The translations under genes and the position numbers were made by a program. Below the pieces are notes generated by a model that saw only the letters and a list, made by a program, of their open reading frames with translations, made no database searches and had not been told where the DNA came from. 64,000 bases of DNA from Prorocentrum cordatum. Its lineage: Eukaryota > Sar > Dinophyceae > Prorocentrales > Prorocentraceae. Location: NCBI GenBank assembly GCA_963575745.1, contig CAUYUJ010001384.1:33501-97500 (forward strand), written 5' to 3'. Within the stretch, counting starts at the first letter, position 1. Each line of letters opens with the position of its first letter. This document shows, piece by piece, positions 21,454-32,415 of the stretch.

Positions 21454-22872
21454 CCCCCAGTTTTGCATAATTTTGCTAGGTTTTAAATTCGATTTCTCGA
21501 AATTTGAGAATTCGTTAGGGCTCTAGTATTTATTCTCTTCGGATTCGATCTTATTCCCGCTCGCCATCTTAATCTCAGGTCGTTCGGGCACATATTACTG
21601 CCAGAAAGCATCCAGGCGGGGTCGGCCGTTTAGTGTCATCTTGGCAGGTGTTGTCGGTTTTCTGTATTTAAGCCGAGCTGTAGAAGAGCTACAGAGCTGG
21701 CAGGCGCACCTCATATATCTCGAACCATCAGGCGCGTTAGTCTCAAGTATCTAGACGTCCGAGCTCGGTCTGCTACCAGAGCTGGGTCCGAACAACTATT
21801 CGTGCTCTGCTATTTTCTTGAGATGATGATGAGTTTCTCGATGTAACTCGAGCTGCAGAACTGCTACAGAGCTGTCAGGCACAGCAATCGGAAGATAATC
21901 ATCATATTCGCCAGTCTCAAGTATCTAGAACATTTTGTTCGAGATGATGCTGGTTTTCTTGATGTAACACGAGCTGCAGATGAGCTGCATAGCTGTTTGT
22001 CGCAGCAATCGGAAGGACATCATCAGACGCGCTAGTCTTGCGTATCTAGATGCCCGAACTCGGTCTGCTACAGTCTCGAGCATCTAGATGCCCAAACTCG
22101 GTCTGCTACCAGAGCTGGGTCAGAAAACAATTATTCGTACCCTGCTAATTTTGAAAGAAACTATCATGACCTTCCTGAGTTATATCGAGCTGCAGATAAG
22201 CTACAGCGCTGTTTGGCAGAGCATTCGGAAGGAAATTATCAGGAGCGCTCTAGTCTCAATACCTAGATGCCCGAACTCGGTCTGCTTCCAGAGTTGGAAC
22301 CGAAAAAACTATTTCTACTGTTTTTTGGTCAGAGATGACGATGCCTTTCGTGATGTAATTCGATCTGCAGTTGAGATTAGAGCTGTTCGGCGCAGCCATT
22401 GGACGAAAATCGCCAGGAACGTTCGTTACAAGTATCTACATCTTTGAGATTGGTCTGCTACCAGAGCTGGAACCAACTTACCTATTCGTACTCCTGCTCC
22501 TAGTCCTCCTCCTCATTACCTTCCTTCTCCTCTTCCTTCTTCATCTGCTTCTTCTCCGCTTTTCCCTCCTGCTCCTTCCTCCTCCTTCTCCTCATCTTCC
22601 TCATCTTCATCATCATCAGCGTCCCTTTTCTCCCTCTCCACCCTTCCCCCTCCTGCTCGTCATCCTCCTCTTCCTCCTCTCCCTCCTCCTCCTCCGCCTG
22701 CTCCTTTTTCTCCTCCTCCTTCACTTGCTCAGCCTCCTCGATCTCCTTCTCCTCCTCACTCCTTCTTCTCCTTCGCGTCCTCCTCCCTGAAACCGCGCCC
22801 TCGCGCGCGCGGAATGCGAGATTGCCGCGCCCGCGTTGCGTTCATGCATGCGGAGGCAGCGCTGCGAGTTCC
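21454..22872 (+). repeat. composite repeat 2c: header, array I, pyrimidine block
   Basis: A third copy of the 14605-16080 architecture: header, about four to five tandem units (one shortened near 21930), GGAACCAACTTACC, a pyrimidine-rich strand (about 22490-22780) and the GAAACCGCGCCCTCGCGC tail. It ends in GCTGCGAGTTCCC and an uninterrupted hairpin. This shows the empty-site arrangement. Confidence 0.8.
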
Positions 22873-22905
22873 CGGCGGTAAGCAAGGTTGACGGTTTAAC
22901 GCCGG
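22873..22905 (+). repeat. hairpin motif, copy 15 (empty site)
   Basis: GGCGGTAAGC, loop AAGGTTGAC and a GGTTTAACGCC right arm, without insertion. It serves as a natural control for the occupied copies at 16313 and 21430. Confidence 0.8.
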
Positions 22906-23450
22906 CTTCCAGTTGAGGAGAGATCGCCAGCAGTGCCTGCCGAAGTGAGCCTCGAGACATCCACCCGCCCTGGTGCTTTTTTATCATAATATCCAACCGA
23001 TCGGCCTGATGTCAAGATGGCGAGCGGGAATGAGATTCTAATTGCTCGTCAAAACAAAGGCTCTAACGAATGTTGGAATTCCGAGAACACATTTTCCAGC
23101 CGACCCACAGTCAGCCAAAGTCGTCGAGCTTTTTCGAGCCAACTGGCCCAGTGGCGCTGTGGTATTTATCTTCAGCTTCCGCCGCTTTGCTAATGGGAAG
23201 GCTACAAAGTACTCGGCTCCGGAGGTGAACCGTCAACCTTGGCTACCGCCGGAAGCTTCCGTGCCATGTATGTGGATGGCAAGCAAGCGTGGCAGTCTCG
23301 CCTTCAGCGCCCGCGAGAATGTGCGGTATCATGGAAATGTGCTTGACATCTCCTAGCTTGCCCACAGCTCGAGTTGAGTTGAGGCAAGTGCCCGCGCAAG
23401 AAAGTACACGACTCAAGTTGAGCAGTTGTTTACAGAAGATCAGTCAATCA
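22906..23450. other. end of mosaic repeat region
   Basis: It contains an inverted fragment of the header block (TCAAGATGGCGAGCGGGAAT at about 23010) and the last, inverted hairpin at 23221-23252. Short open frames only. No gene is supported. Confidence 0.6.
23221..23252 (-). repeat. hairpin motif, copy 16 (inverted, last)
   Basis: GGTGAACC and GGCTACCGCC arms around GTCAACCTT. No copy was seen in the remaining 40 kb. Confidence 0.75.
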
Positions 23451-24403
23451 TATGAAGAAGCTCTCTGGCGCCATGTGCAGACAGGTCCATTCCCGAAAGG
23501 CAGGCGTGTTTAAGGCCGATTATGTTAAGGCGCTTCATGCCAGCGCCAGGGTCCACCTTGACCCGACCTGTGGGTATTTGGCCAGTCTGGACAATGAAGA
23601 ACAGGGCACGGTGCAGCTGCTTACGGTCTGGCCACGTACCATTCCCACAGGGCCTTCGATGACGCACCCCGTGCGGTTTTGAGAGAATTGCTTTCCCTTA
23701 GTGTGGGTGTGGCTCTGGAGCTCAATGGGCATGGAGCGGGTGGCGTGGCGCATTGGGGGATACTCAGTTGTCGTGCCAGCGAGAAGGCGAAGTTCATTTG
23801 GAATTTGATGCTTACCTCTTGCGGCATTGCTCACACCACGCGCGCCACTCTGGGGGTGGTGCTCCTATCTGGAGCTCATCGTCAAGATGAAGCGCGACGG
23901 TTTTGACCGTGGAACGGTTGCCCTGGCAATTCATGGCTTGGATGGGCATCGCTTGCTTCGTCAGCTTTTAAGTGAGCGCTAGCAGCGTTCGGTGGAACAG
24001 ACCTCAGGATTCGGTGAAGTGGGGCACCCCAGTTCTTATATCCGTTAGGGCTGTGCAGGGTCACCCATTGGCTGTTGCCAACAGCGATCGGATGTATGCC
24101 CCGTGCGATTTCACAGTCATGGACCGCTGTTGCACGTGGCGTCGATAAGGGCCAGTAGAGACTTCATGCGGGGGGAGATCCAGTTCCCGCGGGCGCCGTT
24201 GGGCTTTTTCAATGCGCCAGATTATTCGGTCATGAGACTCCCCCGCGGCCTGGGAGATTGCCAGGGAGACCCTGGCCGCTGACGCGATGCCCCGCTGGCG
24301 TAGCTCGCGTGGGCCCTCGCCTCAGGGCGGCGGCCCCCCGGGCGGATTCATCGGGGCCCCTGGGTCGGTTCGACGAACCTGGGCAAGCCTTGCCATCCAA
24401 TAG
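23451..24403 (+). other. coding-like fragments of unknown identity
   Basis: GC-rich sequence with amino-acid composition unlike the repeats. Examples are LHASARVHLDPTCGYLASLD (about 23530-23590), LRELLSLSVGVALELNGHG (about 23678-23735) and ALAIHGLDGHRLLRQLL (about 23920-23970). They lie in different frames and each ends within 100 residues. This could be a decayed gene, short exons or chance. I recognise no domain. Confidence 0.3.
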
Positions 24404-25285
24404 GTGGTGAGCTTGGCCCGATTGTACTTGGGCATCTCTGGCATGTCCACGATAACCGCCGTTCACATTGGAATCGTCGTATCAGTCAGTGCAGTGTCCT
24501 TCAGGCACGTGTTTCGCGCGGCCACCGACGGGGCGCTGGTTTCCGACCGGCGCCCCCGATGGGCGGACATTGCGATGGTCGTTATCTTTCTTCGCGTGCA
24601 CGCGGCGGACAGCACCCCTCCCGAGGTCGCCTGGATCATTGCATGCGAACAGAGATGGGCAGGTAGGGGCACCACTTCTTCGTCGACGCAATTCGCTCGA
24701 TATTTGCAGTCGGATGAAACCGTTTATCCACGGGAGGACGCTGTCGGTTTAGACGACGGTGACCCTCCGATGAAGGGGCCCAGGACGTTCGACATTTTGA
24801 AATTGCAGCTGCGGGTGCGCAGAGACAGTCGGCCCCATTTCTGGAAGGCTGCACGAGTTTCTCACGGGAGTCGGGGCCTGTCCAGTGTGCTATACCACCG
24901 TCGCGCGAATCGCCGCCCGCCGTTTTTTCATTTTCGCGGCGGGACAGGTGACTCCGATCCAGAACTGCCTGGGGTAGCGGGGATTGCGAGGTGTAGCTGG
25001 CCCGGAGATCTCGCAGTTGAAGAGAGAAGGCCATTCGGCGGGCAAGACGTCGCGTCGGCCATTGTGGCTGCGAGTCTTCGCGCGCATGAGAAGTCGAAGC
25101 GAAGATGTGTCAACGAGGACAGCCATCGCGTGAAGATGTCCCGTGGTGGACAAAGCTTTTGGAACAACGAGCCAGGGTCAGCTCTGCGCCCGCTCGACTG
25201 TCCTTCGATTGCGCCAAGAGCCGTATCTCAGGTACACGGAGCTTCTCAAGAATACTTCCCTCGAGAACATGACGTGCAGATGTGA
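24404..25285 (+). CDS. hypothetical ORF, 293 aa, unrecognised
   Basis: This is the longest non-repetitive open frame of this stretch. Residues 1-70 include hydrophobic stretches (around ITAVHIGIVVSVSAVSF and IAMVVIFLRV). The rest is Arg-rich with no motif I can name. The other frames are also fairly open because of GC content. The start shown is only the first possible start codon, and dinoflagellate exons would need splice evidence. It could be spurious. Confidence 0.25.
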   Translation: MVSLARLYLGISGMSTITAVHIGIVVSVSAVSFRHVFRAATDGALVSDRRPRWADIAMVVIFLRVHAADSTPPEVAWIIACEQRWAGRGTTSSSTQFARYLQSDETVYPREDAVGLDDGDPPMKGPRTFDILKLQLRVRRDSRPHFWKAARVSHGSRGLSSVLYHRRANRRPPFFHFRGGTGDSDPELPGVAGIARCSWPGDLAVEERRPFGGQDVASAIVAASLRAHEKSKRRCVNEDSHRVKMSRGGQSFWNNEPGSALRPLDCPSIAPRAVSQVHGASQEYFPREHDVQM

Positions 25286-25353
25286 TGCCGCGCCCCTTGC
25301 CGTTTCGTAGAGGGGCCAGTGCACATTGACTGAACAGTGCTCCACCACTGGCA

Positions 25354-25671
25354 TTGTTTGACTGGATTGCCGTGCACCCCGACGGGTGGACAGCGGGGGA
25401 AGAGTATCTGATCCGGGAGGGCACCCCTCTGCCTGCGCCTGAGCACCTGGCTCGGGCTGCGCGGTTAGCCCGCGGTCTACTGGGTGCAGGCGACGAGACA
25501 TTGACTCCGACCCCTGCGACGCAATTGGATAATCGGCTTGTGGACTGGCGAGCTAAGCTCGGTCTGGGGCTTGGGAGGGGCAGGCCGCCTTTTCTTGGGG
25601 GCATATCTGAGAGGTTGAACTTCTCTTCCTCTTGCCCCATGACAAGGCCCAGTGCGATGATGAAAGGTTGA
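25354..25671 (+). other. coding-like fragment, unknown
   Basis: It reads FDWIAVHPDGWTAGEEYL followed by an Ala/Leu/Arg-rich helix-like segment (LARAARLARGLLGAG) and a Gly/Leu-rich end. Composition suggests real coding past or present. No family is recognised. Confidence 0.3.
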
Positions 25672-26372
25672 AATTCCTGCTTGCTCTCGCTCCCATCGTG
25701 ACCGCGTATGCGAGCGTGGAAGTGGGCGTGAACCTGCCTAACGGGGAAAAGGAACACATCCGTGAGCCCGAAGAACTAGAGGACCAGCCGCCCCCGACTG
25801 GAGGACTCTACAGCGGCGATGTGTGCCCTCATGTCCGCCGATCACGCCAAAGACGTGACTGCCCGGTCGGTGGTGGAATGCTTGAAAGAACCGGGCGCCA
25901 GCGACGAGAGTCGTGAACCATGCAGTCTCTCGTGCAATTCTTTAATGGTGCCTGGGCAACGACTTTGATTCAGTTTCCTCTGGGTCTTCGCTTCCATAGA
26001 TTGCTTACGATCACCATGGAGGTCGTTGCGAATCTGAGGAGAAGCGTCAATGTCCAGGTGCGGTACCTCGCTCCCGCGATCGATGCGGGCATTGCCAAAC
26101 TCGGACTTTAGTTCATGGTCGCGGAAACGACGGGTGATAACGCCGCAGCGCGGGAAAAGTTGACTACCATATTCGAAGAGAAACTAGTTAATATTACATT
26201 TGGTGTCGCCCGTGCGCACAAGGAGTTGGGATTGTTCATTCTCGGCTCAGCCTTTGATGCGAACAAAATGGGGCTCGACGGCGACGGGGGGTCGACTGCG
26301 GGTGGGACTGATATGGCAAGCGTGGCGGCGCAGATGCCGCTACCGGTCACGCTTGTGGTGCTGCCTCGGTGA
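25632..26372 (+). pseudogene. interrupted coding-like frame, unknown
   Basis: One frame stays coding-like across two stops (25914-25916 and 26109-26111). It contains LLALAPIVTAYASVEVGVNL, then RRSVNVQVRYLAPAIDAGIA, then NITFGVARAHKELGLFILGS. The last part is followed by a Gly/Asp-rich segment. Continuity across stops suggests a decayed gene rather than chance. No domain is recognised. Confidence 0.35.
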
Positions 26373-26986
26373 ACAGGCCAAGACCGACTAGCGCGCCAAG
26401 GCTTAGACCCGATGCTGACTCAGCGAGTGGTGGTGTCTCGGCGCCAGGTAGCGCAGAGCAGGTTGATGTCCCTCTGAGTGCAGCTGCCGGTTTAACTGGT
26501 GGTCGCCAGTCGCGGGCTGACGTGTCAGCGTCATCAGCTCTGCCTGCAACCGCAGCGTGGTCTCCAAGTTTGCCGCCGCCACCGCCGCCAACTGCTTCCT
26601 GGGAGTCCGCGGCCAAGAGGCCCGCTCCCGATGGAAGGGGGGCGCGCCGCCGCTGCCCAAGGCGAGGCAGGGCAAACGGCAGATGTGCGTTTCGGTGGAG
26701 ATGCGAGTCCAGTGGTAGGTCCATCTGTCGCCGTCGCCTCCGTTGCGTCGTCGGTCATGAGGCGCGCGGTGGCGATGATGCTGGGGCCTGGGACACAACC
26801 GCGCAGTACTATACTGGAACTGGATGGTGGGCGAAGAATCCGCAGCGCAGGAAATCGCAACGTTGTGGCTTCAATGACTACCGCTGGAAGTGCACCTTTC
26901 CTTCGAAAGGACAAGGGAAAAGGGTGCGAGTAATCTGGAGACAACAAGTAGTATCATGTGCAAGTCGGGGCTCGGTTGCTGATTGA
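26369..26986 (+). other. overlapping Pro/Ala/Arg-rich frames, unknown
   Basis: Two frames are open together. One (26369-26986) ends in a W/K/R-rich tail (YRWKCTFPSKGQGKRVRVIW). The other (26499-26933) is Ala/Val/Gly-rich. Only one can be coding, and I cannot decide which. It may be a C-terminal part of the preceding decayed gene. Confidence 0.25.
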
Positions 26987-28330
26987 TAACATCTCGTTGA
27001 GTGGCGGTCAATAATGAGGATCGCGTGAATCAGTCCTTCGCCCCCCCAGGGAACATATCCACGACCACGACCAAGTACGGCTTAGCCGTGCACTGCTCGC
27101 AGGCAGCATCATGGAGAGAATCAGGAACAATCTACTGACCCTGAACATCATGCTGAGCTTGCGCACGTGGGATGCGTCAGTGTGTTTCGGCCCGCTTCAA
27201 TGATGTGCCGGGAGCAGTCGCGATCCCGCCCCGTGCGCTGTAAAGCTGTTTTTGGGTGCTCACGCGGGGGGGGGCCAATGTGCCTGGGAATTGCAAGGAG
27301 CTTGGCAATTCCGACGGGAGCTGTTGTTGTGCCTTCGCAGCTTGCCGTGGGGTGGGCGATGCGGCTCCATCCCTGCCCTCTCTCGCCGCCTCCGCCGCCT
27401 TGCGGCCGTTGGAACTTTGGCAGTTGCTGGTGGATCTGCGGATCTCCGCACCTGTATAAACTTCAGGTCGAAGGGGGCGCCCGCGCGCGCGTGCGTCCGC
27501 CCTCCGGCAGGCCGCGCATATGCATATACTTGTGCGTTCCCGCTTAACGGAGTCTCTTCAGAAGCCATGTCAGGGACGAACGATCCATCCACTGGGGGTG
27601 TATATTAGGGCACACTTGCAAGATAAGGAAACAGTCCATTGATGATGTCACAATCTGTTGGATGTCAGGCAAATTTTTGTCTGGCATCCGTATTGAATCC
27701 TCAGTCCCCCCAGGCAACGTTGACGTACCTGTCATTGAAATTACTACCGTGAGGAGCATCGTCATCTGCTCCATGTGCATCGTCATCTGCTCCATCGCGT
27801 CGCAGAAGGTCGAACCACACATGCTGTGGTTATAACTTGTGCGTCGTGATTAAATGCCGTAGTCGGTACTGCCATCGTTATTCATATCATTTTCATCAGT
27901 ATCGGCCGTAGCACTTGCATCCGCGCCATCAGCGATGTAGTCTGCTCCGCTACGACGCACAATAACGACACATTATGTAGTGAGACTTCGTGTGTCGTGA
28001 CGCAAGGTCATCCTTTTTCTTATAGTCATTCCGGTCATGGCCATTGCCCAGTCGTAGCATATTAACATATCACCAGCATTATCGTCATGTGCAATATGCA
28101 TTATCACGATTATGCTGTTCAAACGAAGAACCGGTGATGTGCGCCACCTTTCTAGTGTAAGATCCTGAGGGAACAGCGGGATCAAGGCCACGCATTGATG
28201 TGGCAGTGCGCTTCCTCCAGATTTCAAGCGAGGTCAAGCAAATGTGAAAGAAGTCGGGTGTGGGGGAGTCATCCACTGCGGCGTTTTTGTTTTGTTTTTG
28301 TTTTGTTCCCTCCTCAAAGGTAGCCATGGG
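26987..28330. other. intergenic, low-complexity traces
   Basis: No gene is supported. There are scattered ATC/GTC triplet traces (27740-28110), a G-run near 27265, and an imprecise direct repeat CATCGTCATCTGCTCCATG / CATCGTCATCTGCTCCATC at about 27758-27797. Short frames on both strands look random. Confidence 0.5.
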
Positions 28331-29276
28331 CCAAATCCCCGAGGTCTTGGCCTGAAGTCGGGCTAGGTGTAGGCCTTAACACGTAGTCCCAGGCCTATGG
28401 TTTGGCCGAGGAATCCTGCTCCAAAGGCAGAGCGCTAATACCCAAGTCAACATAAAACGGTTTCAGGATGATCTAGCACGGTTCAGCAAGAACCCCGGAC
28501 AACTGAAAGGCCCCAGGTGGCCCGAAGATGTTCCGAACTTGTTTTCTCATTTGACTTGCGGCCGTTTCGCGGCATCGTCTGGGGGACGCTCCCCAAAACG
28601 TGCTTTAGGCCATCCTGCATGCTTGCAGGAAAGATTTCGCAGCAAATTCTCGGATTCGCGGGAACACCGATCAGGCTATTTTGTTGAGTTCTGTGGGCAC
28701 GGACAGGCCGTATTGAGGCCGCCAGTCGGCGCTCGGGGACTGTTCCTGGCGTGCTGAGGCCATGTTGGGGTCATTTGGGCAGTCTTCTGCCACTGTTCGC
28801 AGGATCAGGGCCGTCGTGGGCTGAGCCTCTTCTTTGCACTCCGTGCCCCGCGGTCCTCGGCTTCCCAAAGACACGAGCCTCCTAGTTTGTTTGTTACCCA
28901 TCTCTCAATTCCTGTCGCTCGGCCCATCAGAGAACCGTATGGGTGGGATTCGCTGGGTAATGCGGAGTGGCTTGTACTGGGTGGGGCCTTTTTTTTGTTG
29001 TTGAGCTTGCATTCATCGAGGTCGCCTGCACTGGAGGCTGGCTCGGCTGGTTAGCTAGGTTGGCTGGGTTGGCCAGGCCGGCTTGGCTGGCTGAGCTGGC
29101 AGGGCTGGCTTGGCTGGCTGGGGGCTGAACCGGCTCGACTTATGTTCGCTGTCGCACAGTCGCGTTCAAATATCTGTCGTGTGAGTTAGTTTACCCATTG
29201 ACAGGTATGATCTCGCGAACATTGCGAGGCTGTTCCATCTTGGGTGCAGGGCGTCTCTCTCGCGTCCACAGCCACT
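28331..29276. other. intergenic with a GGCTGGCTT minisatellite
   Basis: Nothing gene-like was seen. At 29032-29125 there is a degenerate 5-10 bp tandem repeat of GGCTGG and CTTGGCTGG. Confidence 0.5.
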
Positions 29277-30243
29277 TCACTTCACATGCATATTATTTTC
29301 TTGTCGTGATGCATGTCGTAATTTCAGTATAGCACTCATGGGCATTCCAATTGTGTCATTTTTCCCAATTCTTGTGTGCGGAATCGGGTTGAAGAGGGTG
29401 TTGCCTGACCATCTCGAAGGCGATCCAAGGCAAGGCCGTGATGAAACTTCAGAATTCTCCATCGCTGCTGATGCATCTGAGGATGCCAGTTTGGTTTTGA
29501 CAATGCTGAGCGAGTTCGAGAAGGATGCCGATGTCCGATGGGCTGCGCCCTCGGCTGCCGCCCCCCCCCCGTCCAGGCTGTGCCATCTGTATGCCATCCT
29601 CGGGGAGGAGGAGGAGACGGAGGAGAAGGAGCACCCTGAGCTCGTCTTCGATCCCTCCTGGGCCCTCGCGGACATGCGGTGGCGTCCAGTGGGAACCCTG
29701 TGGCAGCTTGGCCCCTTTTTTGGTTGAAGCTCCCAGGTCGCCTCGTAGACAGTAAGGTGGAGGGTGGGCCTGGAGAGACAAGAGATGCCAGAAGAAACGA
29801 ACACTTTGTTACCATCGCAACGGAGCCTAACGGCAAGGTGAAGAAAGACGACGAGGACGACGAGGAGGGGGAGGATGACGAGGACGACGACAGGACGACG
29901 ACGAGGACGATGACGACGACGAGGAAGACGACGAGGACGATGACAGTGGTTCAGCTCGGGTGCCGCCCCAGAGGGGGCCGGCGGGTTTATGGTTCCTTGA
30001 AAGGCACGAGGGCCGCGCAGAAAGTTGCGGTGGTTGCTGTTGGACATGTTCGTACATTCATATTGCCAGGTGGGCGAGGCAAAAAAGGTATCTGCAGCGA
30101 CATTGGCGCGTAAACTGCCCAGGTAAGGTCGCGCGTGAGCGCCCCCGTCTCCAAGGTGGCGTGCCGCGCTGGCGGCCCGCGTGAGCCGTTGCGTAAGGTC
30201 GCTATGTCATCTTGCGTAACATTCGTTTTTTGTCGTCGCTCAG
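29277..30243. other. sequence upstream of the host exon, includes a GAC array
   Basis: Frames on both strands are open for 100-250 residues but mostly through low complexity. At 29845-29945 lies a GAC/GAG triplet array (Asp/Glu/Thr-rich). The last bases, TTTTTTGTCGTCGCTCAG at 30226-30243, look like a polypyrimidine tract and a 3' splice site. Confidence 0.45.
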
Positions 30244-30848
30244 GTGTCTATTCCAGTATCAGCACGAATTTGATGGGCACTTTCCCAGGGACGGCTGACT
30301 TCTTCTTTGTAGCACATCTGGGTAAGTACGTTGATAGTTGGGCTCATGGAGCTGCAGACGTTGACGTATCATCCTACTTGCATGCTTTCAACGATTCAGA
30401 AGAGAAGGCAGTGACGTCCGTATTGGACGGTATGAAAGAATATCCAACGCATGTTGAGATACATTCGGGCTGTTCGTGTCACGATTTGGTGGACGCTCGG
30501 ACGCAATTCGGTACAACAGGACCCGACTGTGAATCTGCAAACGGGCATTTGATGCAAGTTCTCTGGATGGACCATGCCTTTCAGCAAGTCGAGAGATCGG
30601 GTCCTTATGACATTGTCGTTCGAATCCGACCAGATGTTGCCGTGTTCGAGCCGTTTCCTTGGCAATTGCTTTCAATTTCAGAGATTAGTTACGAACAGAA
30701 GCGGGATTTTGGCATGGCCGATTGGACGTTTGCTTTCCCTTTTCTTTTTTTGAAGCAGACGTGGCCGAGCGTGGTTGATAAGTTCATCACTCAGTCTAAA
30801 GATCCGAGCGCTAGCCCAGATGTGGTTTGGCATTTCCATGGGAGAGAG
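30244..30848 (+). CDS. internal exon, putative glycosyltransferase-like protein
   Basis: An internal exon of about 200 residues. It follows a polypyrimidine-CAG acceptor and ends at GAGAG followed by GTAAAT, a consensus donor. The protein starts VYSSISTNLMGTFPGTADFFFVAHLG. It continues with a Cys-containing segment (SGCSCHDL and GPDCESANG) and then YDIVVRIRPDV at about 30609-30641. The pattern of a YD-h-h-R-h-RPD strand after a secreted-like N-terminal part is typical of glycosyltransferase-like proteins common in algae; that assignment is inference from motif memory. Composition is AT-richer and non-repetitive compared with both sides. The first and last exons are not in view. The downstream intron begins with a dispersed repeat. 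Confidence 0.6.
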
Positions 30849-31005
30849 GTAAATCCTAGGCGCTTCGCGTAACCCCACAAGCCCATCCAGAAACGATACT
30901 CAGACGATTTGCCCTGATCAGGGATGTGGATTAGCATGCCGTGGAATCTAGGGCTGGGTAAGGCGTCATACCTCGGGAGGGTGAGGATGGAGGAGGATCC
31001 AGTGG
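30849..31005 (+). repeat. intron start with a dispersed CCCATCCAGAAACGAT module
   Basis: Directly after the donor comes GCTTCGCGTAACCCCAC, then GCCCATCCAGAAACGAT and a GATCAGGGA block. The same module occurs at 40447-40510, 44334-44360 and 44631-44690, always near GGA/GAT arrays or the CTTGGGGCC blocks. It appears to be one end of a dispersed repeat. Confidence 0.65.
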
Positions 31006-31197
31006 AGAAGCATGATGATGTTGATGAGGAGACGTGGGCAGATGATGATGCTGACGATGAAGATGATGATGATGGTGGTGATGATGATGACGATGAGGAG
31101 CTGCTTTTGCTGTTGATGATACTGCTTATGCTGATGATGATGGTGATGACGCTGCTGCTGCTGAGGTTAATGATGATGATGATGATGATGATGCTGC

Positions 31198-31238
<41 letters not shown>

Positions 31239-31239
31239 C

Positions 31240-31282
<43 letters not shown>

Positions 31283-31776
31283 GCTGATGATGATGACGAG
31301 GTTGCTGATGATGCTGCTGACGACGTTGCTGCTGATGATGATGCGGTTGATGATGATGCTGATGATGATGATGACGATGATGATGCTGATGATGGTGCTG
31401 ATGTTGCTGATGCTGATGCTGATTGCGATGCTTACGCCGAGGATGATGATGACGATGATGATGCTCATGATGATGATGCTGCTGAAGCTGATGATGATGT
31501 TGATGATTTTGGTGGTGGTGATTTTGATGGTGATTCTGATGATGATGATGCTGATGTTGATGCAGATGCTGAGGGTGATGCGGCTGCTGATGATGCTGAC
31601 GACCACGGTGACGATGATGCTGATGCTTCTGCTGCTGATGATGATGATGATGCTTATGCTGAGGATGACGACGATGATGATGATGATGCTGATGGTGCTG
31701 ATGACTATGATGATGCTGCTTCTGATACTGATGTTGATGATGATGATGATGACGATGATGCTGATGCTGATGACGC

Positions 31777-31830
<54 letters not shown>

Positions 31831-31880
31831 CGATGACGATGATGATGACGATGATGATGCTGATGATGATGATGATGATT

Positions 31881-31934
<54 letters not shown>

Positions 31935-32155
31935 CTGATTATGATGACGATGATGATGCTGACGATGTTGCTGCTGATGATGCTGTTGATGATGATGCTG
32001 ATGCTGTTGCTGATGCTGATGCTGATGCAGCTGCTGCTGATGATGATGACGATGATGCTGCTGCTGATGATGATGATGATGATGACGAGGAGGAGGAGGA
32101 GGAGGAGGAGGAGGAGGAGGCGGACGAGGAGGAGGATGAGGAGGGCGAGCGGAAA
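31006..32155 (+). repeat. 1.1 kb GAT/ATG microsatellite with GGA end
   Basis: Degenerate (ATG)n with GCTGATG, GACGATG and GCTGCTG variants, ending in a (GAG)n run at 32089-32130. All reading frames stay open and give poly-Met, poly-Asp, poly-Ile or poly-His. None is a plausible protein. Confidence 0.95.
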
Positions 32156-32415
32156 GGTTAGAAGCCTCATGTTGTCTCTTGGAGTTTCTTGGGATGCCTT
32201 TCGGTGACCTTCTTGTAGTCCTGGTGGGGCGTCTTGGAGGTTTCTTTGGGCCTCTGGGGGGCCCTTTGGGGCCTCTTGGGGGTCTCTTGGGAGTCTCCTG
32301 GGGGCATCTTTGGGAGCCGTTTGGGGCCTCTTCTGCGCGTGTCTGGGCCGTCTTGGGGCCATCTTGGGAGCCTCTGGGGCCATTTTGGGCCATCTTGGAG
32401 GGGATCGATCAAATT
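32156..32415. repeat. CTTGGGGCC low-complexity block 1
   Basis: Short imperfect repeats of TTGGGGCC, GGGAGCCTC and GGCCATCTTGG end in CATCTTGGAGGGGATCGATC. The same block and end occur at 33080-33260, 34960-35470, 40740-40895 and 44720-44925. Minus-strand frames read as Pro/Arg/Lys-rich APRRPKMAPR-type strings, which I treat as non-coding. Confidence 0.75.

Noticed and set aside
30924-32383. Open frames of 400-530 residues on both strands through the GAT array
   Set aside because: They are poly-Met, poly-Ile, poly-His or poly-Asp products of a triplet microsatellite that stays open in all frames.
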